The notes under the pieces: model-generated
What the model was told of the DNA's origin: nothing
Seen by the model: the letters and a program-made list of their open reading frames with translations, nothing else
Database searches by the model: none
Made by a program: the position numbers and the translations under genes
Shown here: piece after piece, positions 57,485-64,000 of the stretch
How positions within the stretch are numbered: position 1 is the stretch's first letter
Layout: the number at the start of each line of letters is the position of its first letter
NCBI GenBank assembly: GCA_946811695.1
Contig: OX328123.1
Coordinates: 120,441,515-120,505,514, forward strand
DNA from: Gonocerus acuteangulatus
Lineage: Eukaryota; Arthropoda; Insecta; Hemiptera; Coreidae
Direction: 5' to 3'
Length of the DNA: 64,000 bases

Positions 57485-60400
57485 ATGTCGAAGCTATCAG
57501 CCAGTGCAGTTCTCATCCTTTTCGGCTTCTTCGCCGTTGCTTTCGCACAGGTAATTAAATATAAATCGTAGCTGCTAATTACAGAACGTAATTGCAATTT
57601 GAAGATCTTCCACACTTTTATTATGATTATGAATTTCAAGAAATATAATGAATTCGCAGCTCCGTGGGCGTATATAGAAAATAATTTCTATTATTATACG
57701 GGGGGGGGGGGGGCTGAGAGCATTTGGGGGTACGGAATACTAACAATCTACAACTTGGAATAGTTAGCCAATTAAAACACTATTACACCCCCAAAACATT
57801 TTTTTCTGAACTAAGTGCTCTTATTGATTTTATTTTTGAGGTTTTTATGACACATTAAATTTTTTTTTTTCATGGGGGGGGGGCTGCAGCCCCCCCTTAT
57901 ATACGTCCATGCGCAGCTCCGAAGAATGCTCGCTACATCTCCAACAATATAAATTTTTTGAAAATGGAAATTTTCCTTTTCAACTTTTTGTAAATCATAG
58001 AGGTTTTTCTACTTTCTCCCATAAAAATGTCCCCATTTGTTGAAATTTTCTTAAGCCTTTATGACACCATTACCAGCTCTTCGAGCGTTACTAAATATTA
58101 TAAATATATCACAACGTATTTTTTAAAGCTTTACCGGTATTCTTTCCAGTGTGCTATTGTAAGATGTATCTACTTATATCGCGAAAACTTAACAGCAACT
58201 GTACGTAGGTATATATTTGTTTTCAAATTTTTAATCATTTTGATCGAATGCCCTCCCTCCAAAATACTAAAGTTGACATAATAATAAAAAATTCATAATT
58301 TGGGTTGAGAATGCAAGTGGCATAGGAAAGGTTAACAATTAGTCTATATGATAACTGAGAATTGTTTTTCCCCTATTTCGAAATAAAATGGTATGAGTTA
58401 CCTAACGTTTTTCAAATCACTACCAATGAAGAATCAATCTAATTTAATGATGATAATCATAAAGAAACCAAGCAACAACTTTCTGAGGAAACTACCCTTG
58501 ACTTCGTAGCTAGGCTAAGATTTAGTAAATTATTCTTTTACAAGAATTCTTTTACATATCTTGACAGCAAATTATTCAATACCTCCTAACTATTTTCACT
58601 TGGGCCAGTTCAGAATAACATAACAGAACAGCTCCTAAACGGAACCAAAATTTCATTTAAAAAAAAAAAAAAAAGAAGCGTTTTCTCTCATTCATCATGT
58701 AATGAACAATCGAAAGTCAGATTTACGTATATTAGGTCAATCTGACTTCCACCACTTCAATTTTAAACCCCAGTGCCAGAAAACGAAATGATTTTTACAT
58801 TGAGCCTGATAGATTAAATTAAGGCTTGTTAATTGACCTATCATTTTTTGTTTATGACTTAACCAATAAACTAGAAGAGTTTCTAGTTTCTGGGTAGACC
58901 TAATACTAGTCAAACCGATTCTACTTCCGTATCTTCTCTAAATTTTGAAATTCAAGGGACGAGATAACTAAGATCCTTCAACATTTGACTCATCTAAATA
59001 TTGATATTTAATTCATCTTATCTCGTTCTGCAAAATGTAACTCAAATTGTAGTGTAGATATTGAATTAGATGAGTGATAATGACAAATACTTCATTCATT
59101 TTTAGGAGCCTATATTTGACTGCATAGCCTTCGGCCATGAAGGATGCCTGGAAGAGGAACTCAACCGGGCTTTGACAACAGCTGATCAAGTTCCGGTACT
59201 AAGGCTCACCAGAGATCTGTCACTCGTTGCAACTCAAACCAAGGTAATCATTTTCCTTATATTATATAGGACAACTTTAACTCATTGACTGCCTGCTAGG
59301 AGGTATTTCGTAGTTTGGGTTGCTTCCTAGAAAGCCCATAAATTATGTATGTGCGAAGCCAATTCATGTGATCGACTCAGACCTCCAACTATACCGACTC
59401 AGAATCAGGTGGCAGTCCATGTTTTGTTTTAACGGATTTCCTGAAGTGTGTAGATATTAATATTTACTTTATTATTATATTTAATATCATTTTGTATTGT
59501 TCAAAATCATTTGATGCAGATTTCCTGTCTGGCATCGGCATCTTGAAAGTTAATGAAGAAATCAAATCACAATAAGCAAATAATATCACATGCTCACATA
59601 ATATTCACACAATACAATAAATACATTTATTTTTATTTGGGTGTCTCCCAAAATAGCCTCTTTCAGAATAATAAACAAATTTATCAAAACAAAACCTTTC
59701 CCTAGACAAGAGCGAAAAATGCATATCTGTATAAACAAAATAAAGGTTTTTATGAAATAAACTCGTTTTATGAGATATTTCGGGCATTATATATAACAGG
59801 ACCACATTTATCCTTAATACAAAATTATCTGTCTGAATGTCCTCTAAAGGCTAAGCTGTGAGTAAGGGTAGACTACTGAACTGTTGACAGTATTTTTAAT
59901 TATCCTGGAATAAAAAAAAAAAAATAATGAAAATAAAATATTTTGTAGGGTCCAAGTTAAGGAGATTTGAGTAATGCGAAACGACTACCGTAAGCTCCCT
60001 TGTAAAATTTCAACCTTTGATTATTACAGAAGAAAAAGTCTTACATATTCGTTACATCTTCGGTGTCAAAGTGAACACATTTTCTTCCTTACAACCAGCG
60101 ACAAGACATATCCCCAAGAAAAGATTCTCTAAGTTTCTGTATACAGAGAAATTAGGTAAAAATTGATGTCCTAACAATTTTCCAGAATGAACCGGAAAGG
60201 AAGGAAGGAGGTGAAGAAACTACCCTTGAAAAACTGGAGAGATACTTGTACGGGCACTCGTTGAAACTGGATCTGCCGCATGAACTTGTGTCCGGTGCTA
60301 GAGGACTAGTCTCAGACGAGTTCCTGTCCAAATTACCTACAACACTCAGTGTACCTCTCGCTGGGGATGATGCCGTCGAAGGAAGAGGTTCTGTATACCA

Positions 60401-61114
60401 TAAAAATACTTTCAGACTTTAGTTTTCATTTTATGGATAAAAATAGTATTCCTTCCATGCATGGGGGCATCAGAACATAGAGTTTGACTTAATGAAATCA
60501 ATAAGGCCGAGGAAGGTCAGCGGGCCGATAACCTGTCATATCGTCCCTACCATGCCAAACTATTGAATGTGAATATATTAAAAAACGGTCTTTTTCGATA
60601 CTTTATTTAAGGCATTTCCGCATATTCTAAAGGGGTTAGAGTTGCGACCATTTGCGACAACCCGTATCGTCCACAATGCAAGAGCAAAGTATCGAATCTG
60701 GAAAACGAGATTTTTCATATTCGATAGTAATAAAATTAAAAAATGGGGAAGTTAGACTGTCAATGAGCTGACTTATCTCCAACCTCTTGAATTAAAAGCA
60801 CCTAAAGCAATACAAATAATTTGGCTCCGGAGTAAACCTTCCCCCATATGGGCCGATTTAGTTTATTTTTACATCACATATTTCTCTTTAGATAGGTACT
60901 TATAACGAATTGCAATATAACCTAAATTGCTGCCCGCGTAGGCCAATTAGTAAATGGGGTAGGGTTGAAACCGACCGATGTAATTGAACCAATTTTGCTA
61001 GGTAACGAACTCGTCCAATCGTTTGCTGGGGTAATGACATATATCAAGTTTCGTGGTAAAGAAACAAAAACATTCCCGCCATCGTATTAACAGACACACA
61101 CTTACGTATATTTT

Positions 61115-61205
<91 letters not shown>

Positions 61206-62131
61206 GCACATATATGTGTGTGTGAGCTTATTAAGTAGTTCGTTCATGTCTCGTGGGGCGCCCAAGTCTTGCCTTATGTTCAGTCTTCCAGGATATGCTG
61301 AATTGTCATATCTCAAAAATGTGTCACTTCGTTTTTCAGAATTCGTCTTAGGGTAGTCATGCTTTATACGAGGTGTAGCCTATGCTCAATCTGGCCAAGA
61401 CTATTTCCCCCGGTGTGAAGCTCTTTAAAATGATGCCCAGTGTGTTATAGACTACTTCATTTGTGTTAGTTTGTTTAATCTAATATTCGTCCAGTTCATT
61501 TTCCATTTGTCTTTTATATCATTGTTAGTTTGTGAGAAAGTTTTAGGTAGAATGTAGGTCAAATCAAAAGCTGTTTCCGCCACGAGTTGTACATTGAAAG
61601 GGTAAAACTGCTTTGGGAAGCCGTTCCTTCGTCGTAGTTTCTATGAAACCCTTGTAAGGCCGATCAGATGTAATAATATGAGGTAGCTTTTTGCTTTCCC
61701 CCTACATGACCCTAAAACTTTTGGTGGAAAATCTTATAATTAGAAGTAGTCTCGTATTAATGGTTTCATAGTCACCAGTCCCTATTCAGAAAAAAATAAA
61801 TAAATTGTTACATTTATTGATTTGTATTTTTATTTCAGGCCGTGGCTTCATGAAGAAAGTGGTACTCCCCTTCATCCTAGGACTGAAATTCAAAGCTACT
61901 GCCGTAATCCCTATTGCTCTGGCGTTGATTGCCCTCAAGACCTGGAAGGCTTTGACCCTGGGACTGCTGTCCATCGTACTCTCGGCGGCTCTAGTCATCT
62001 TCAGACTTACCAGGCCGAAGGTGCTCAACTACGAAGTGGTGTATCCTCCTTCTCACTCACATCATCACATCGTAGACGAGCACTATCATGCCAGATCAGC
62101 TGATGAAATGGCGTACAAGGCTTACAGATAA
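57485..62131 (+). CDS. Osiris-family protein (DUF1676), four exons
   Basis: Osiris proteins are secreted or membrane proteins of cuticle-forming epithelia; some are needed for cuticular nanopores and tracheal maturation. Exons are 57,485-57,550, 59,106-59,243, 60,186-60,387 and 61,839-62,131, all with GT-AG introns and frame-preserving joins (phases 0, 0, 1), giving 232 residues. Exon 1 is a signal peptide (hydrophobic [13 protein letters not shown], residues 9-21). Exon 2 has the two-cysteine motif ([10 protein letters not shown]). Exon 3 has [15 protein letters not shown]. Exon 4 has the hallmark [19 protein letters not shown], then a long hydrophobic segment ([20 protein letters not shown]) and a His/Tyr-rich tail ending DEMAYKAYR. 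Family members usually lie in a conserved cluster, but no second one is visible here. I cannot assign a number. Introns hold a hAT MITE, family B and G fragments and an antisense LINE relic. Confidence 0.9.
57655..57919. mobile_element. hAT-type MITE with perfect 8-bp target duplication (copy 3)
   Basis: The element spans 57,663-57,911 in Osiris intron 1. The ends are CGTGGGCGTATATA and TATATACGTCCATG. CGCAGCTC flanks both sides exactly (57,655-57,662 and 57,912-57,919), the cleanest target duplication of the three copies and the one that fixes the length at 8. The internal G runs of the family are present. Confidence 0.85.
60540..60727. mobile_element. Family G MITE, truncated
   Basis: The left end ATCGTCCCTACCATGCCAAA is intact. 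The right end stops at 'catattcgatag', about 22 bases short of where the complete copy at 53.18 kb ends. It lies in Osiris intron 3. Confidence 0.65.
60810..61204 (+). mobile_element. Family B fragment with TC/TA microsatellite
   Basis: 'gctccggagtaaacc', 'ccgatttagtttatttttac' and 'gtattaacagacacacac' match one tandem unit and the pre-microsatellite region of family B. TC (about 61,120-61,158) and TA (61,159-61,204) runs follow. The 3' hairpin end is missing. Confidence 0.65.
61245..61640 (-). pseudogene. LINE C-terminus relic, antisense in Osiris intron 3
   Basis: Minus-strand translation, across frame changes, gives [15 protein letters not shown], then [13 protein letters not shown], and a later [12 protein letters not shown] stretch. 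The order 'kW...W' followed by 'VLARLRIGHT' is typical of the region after RNase H in I/Jockey/R1-type LINEs. It has many stops and is a dead fragment. Confidence 0.55.
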
Positions 62132-62199
62132 ACACCCTACCTTCGAAACTCAACAGATCTGGCTCCCTAAATTTATTTATTTTAATTTATTTATTTGTA

Positions 62200-62205
62200 A
62201 ATAAA
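62200..62205 (+). terminator. Poly-A signal of the Osiris gene
   Basis: AATAAA lies 69 bases after the stop. The short 3' UTR between them has repeated ATTTA words (62,170-62,196), a pattern associated with unstable mRNAs. Confidence 0.75.
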
Positions 62206-62397
62206 GTAATTCAAAAATATGATATTTATGTTCATTTTGTTCATGAGAAAAAGCCAACTCTAATCCAAATATTATTAATTTGATATCAGGACAATCTGTT
62301 TCCCGGCGTGCTATGCTACACCTACTTAACATCTAGAAAAGCAAAAATAAATTATAAACCAAATAAGTAATATAAAATGTAATAATACAAATGTGTA

Positions 62398-62455
62398 ACT
62401 GTTCGGGTTCTCAGTTTCGAACCCGTGACCTCCGAACTGGAAGTCCTAGACTACT
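62398..62455 (-). mobile_element. tRNA-like SINE fragment
   Basis: On the minus strand, 'gtctaggacttccagttcgg' leads into ACGGGTTCGAAACTG, a box-B-like word. It abuts family F units. Confidence 0.4.
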
Positions 62456-62459
62456 TTAA

Positions 62460-62691
62460 CCTAGCCCACTCCCCGGATCAAGACCTACATATGTGCCAGG
62501 TTTGATGAAAATCGGCCAAACGGTGTGGATTTGTATAAAGAACAAACATACAGATAGATGGCTGGTAGACGATTTTGACCTAGCCTACGACACTCCCTGT
62601 ATCAAGACCTACCTGTGTTCCAAGTTTTGTCAAAATCGGTCTAGCTGTGTGGATTTGTATAAAGAACAAACAGACAAACATACATGTGATT

Positions 62692-62749
<58 letters not shown>

Positions 62750-62771
62750 TATATATATATTTATATATATA

Positions 62772-62822
<51 letters not shown>

Positions 62823-63058
62823 GATCTATAATCATCGATTACTATTATAATAGTAGCTTTATAAGCGCCAAAATGTTGCTTAATCATCGCTTCCTTCAGC
62901 AAAAAGCAAGTGGTGCTAATGACCCTGGCAGTCGGAGCACCTGTAATCTATCTACGACACTCCCTGTATCAAGACCTACCTGTGTTCCAAGTTTTGTCAA
63001 AATCGGTCTAGCTGTGTGGATTTGTATAAAGAACAAACAGACAAACATACATGTGATT

Positions 63059-63098
<40 letters not shown>

Positions 63099-63284
63099 TG
63101 CATATATATATATATTTATATATATATATTTATATATATATATATATATATATACGATCTATAATCATCGATTACTATTATAATAGTAGCTTTATAAGCG
63201 CCAAAATGTTGCTTAATCATCGCTTCCTTCAGCAAAAAGCAAGTGGTGCTAATGACCCTGGCAGTCGGAGCACCTGTAATCTAT
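62460..63284 (+). repeat. Family F units with a tandem duplication carrying TA microsatellites
   Basis: One F unit at 62,460-62,585 is followed by two copies of a larger block, 62,586-62,952 (367 bp) and 62,953-63,284 (332 bp). Each begins 'tacgacactccctgtatca', contains AACAGACAAACATACATGTG and a TA/TG-rich tract, and ends 'gagcacctgtaatctatc'. The copies differ mainly in TA length. The Tyr-Ile frames here are microsatellite products. Confidence 0.88.
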
Positions 63285-63489
63285 CATGAACATAGGCACG
63301 TAGTGCATACACCAAACCACTCCCAGCCAGAGGGCTCCAGTTAGTGCACCAACCCAAAACGCTAAGTGATACGATTTTCTTTACTTAAATGTTATCAAAG
63401 AAACGGTGTTCTTTTGGACAGATTTGACGAACTTCATCATTTCTTTTACACAAAGTATTTTGTGCGAAAAGATCTTAAGAAAGATCAAC

Positions 63490-63805
63490 ATCTCTGGTCG
63501 GCACATCTGGATTGTGACATCAGGTGTACGTTATAAGCTGATTTTAGTTTTTATAGGGAATGACAAAACAAGCTAAACATTTGTTTGAGTTTATTTTTCT
63601 TCGCTAAAAATCATATTGCATTTATGGAATGGCTTCTACATCCAGCGATGTTCCTCCGTTAGATTTGGTTTCACATTGAGATTTCATTTTACATGTTTAC
63701 ATGTGCTTACATTTTACAGAATTGGAACAATACATTTCCAAATTGCTCTTGGGACAACAACGGAAATGCGATAAGATGACGCAGTTCCTGCGAGTAGGGA
63801 TTTTT
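63490..63805. mobile_element. Two family A end fragments facing each other
   Basis: At 63,497, 'ggtcggcacatctggattgt' is the family's pre-hairpin text on the plus strand. At 63,765-63,805 the complement of the 5' module (GACGCAGTTCCTGCGAGTAG) marks a second, minus-strand piece. Confidence 0.55.
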
Positions 63806-64000
63806 ATCCTGAATCTATCAGCTAAATATTAGGAAATGCCAAACACTAGTAATAATTATATGCTCAGATATTTGTATATAAGAATCTCCAAACACTCACG
63901 GTCCACATCTCTATATAAGTAACCTACGTCAGGCATAAAGTCCACTCCCTAATCTTTTAGAATAATCCTCCCCTGACTGCTGTACTAGTAGTGAGTGTTG
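63806..64000. other. Nothing recognised
   Basis: AT-rich sequence to the window edge. Confidence 0.4.

Overview
This window is animal nuclear DNA, almost certainly from an insect. It is strongly AT-rich and repeat-dense. Its genes are short exons split by introns with GT/AG ends, and it carries an Osiris-family (DUF1676) gene, a family known from insects and close relatives. I cannot name the order. Only two host protein genes can be supported. Most of the rest is mobile DNA of many ages, often nested.

Left part (1-25,700): no host gene is visible. It holds a Helitron 3' end, three hAT-type elements with 8-bp target duplications, a long-arm element with a 3-bp duplication (2.07-3.40 kb), a foldback element (9.90-10.62 kb), many copies of a Helentron/HINE-like family here called A, tRNA-derived SINE heads, a 58-bp satellite with higher-order structure (14.08-14.83 kb), a 25-bp satellite that appears to have grown from a family A end (20.72-21.19 kb), two hairpin MITEs (23.7-24.4 kb) and a gypsy-type LTR with its primer-binding site (24.4-25.1 kb).

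25.8-31.5 kb: a complete, apparently intact I-superfamily LINE. It has an Inr+DPE internal promoter, a gag-like ORF1 with CCHC knuckles, an ORF2 with endonuclease, reverse transcriptase and RNase H, a poly-A tail and a perfect target-site duplication.

35.2-48.25 kb, minus strand: a six-exon Lifeguard-4/TMBIM4-like gene (245 aa). Its introns hold a large palindrome, a tandem array, a pogo-like MITE, a SINE, a LINE relic and a Tigger relic that contains a second Helentron-like family (B).

51-57 kb: a second long-arm element, then a nest in which family A is interrupted by a 3.0-kb TIR element, which holds a tandem repeat, which in turn is split by a family B element.

57.45-62.2 kb, plus strand: a four-exon Osiris gene (232 aa) with a signal peptide, a TATA box and a poly-A signal. 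Its introns contain a hAT MITE, a family B fragment and an antisense LINE relic. The right edge is duplicated TA-rich repeat and family A ends.

The two host genes show no functional link. The main interest lies in the mobile elements. Families A and B share a terminal module but have different subterminal inverted repeats, and the window itself contains an empty-site comparison for one of them. No CRISPR, prokaryotic or organellar features are present. Exon limits are hand-derived from splice signals and reading frame, without transcript support.
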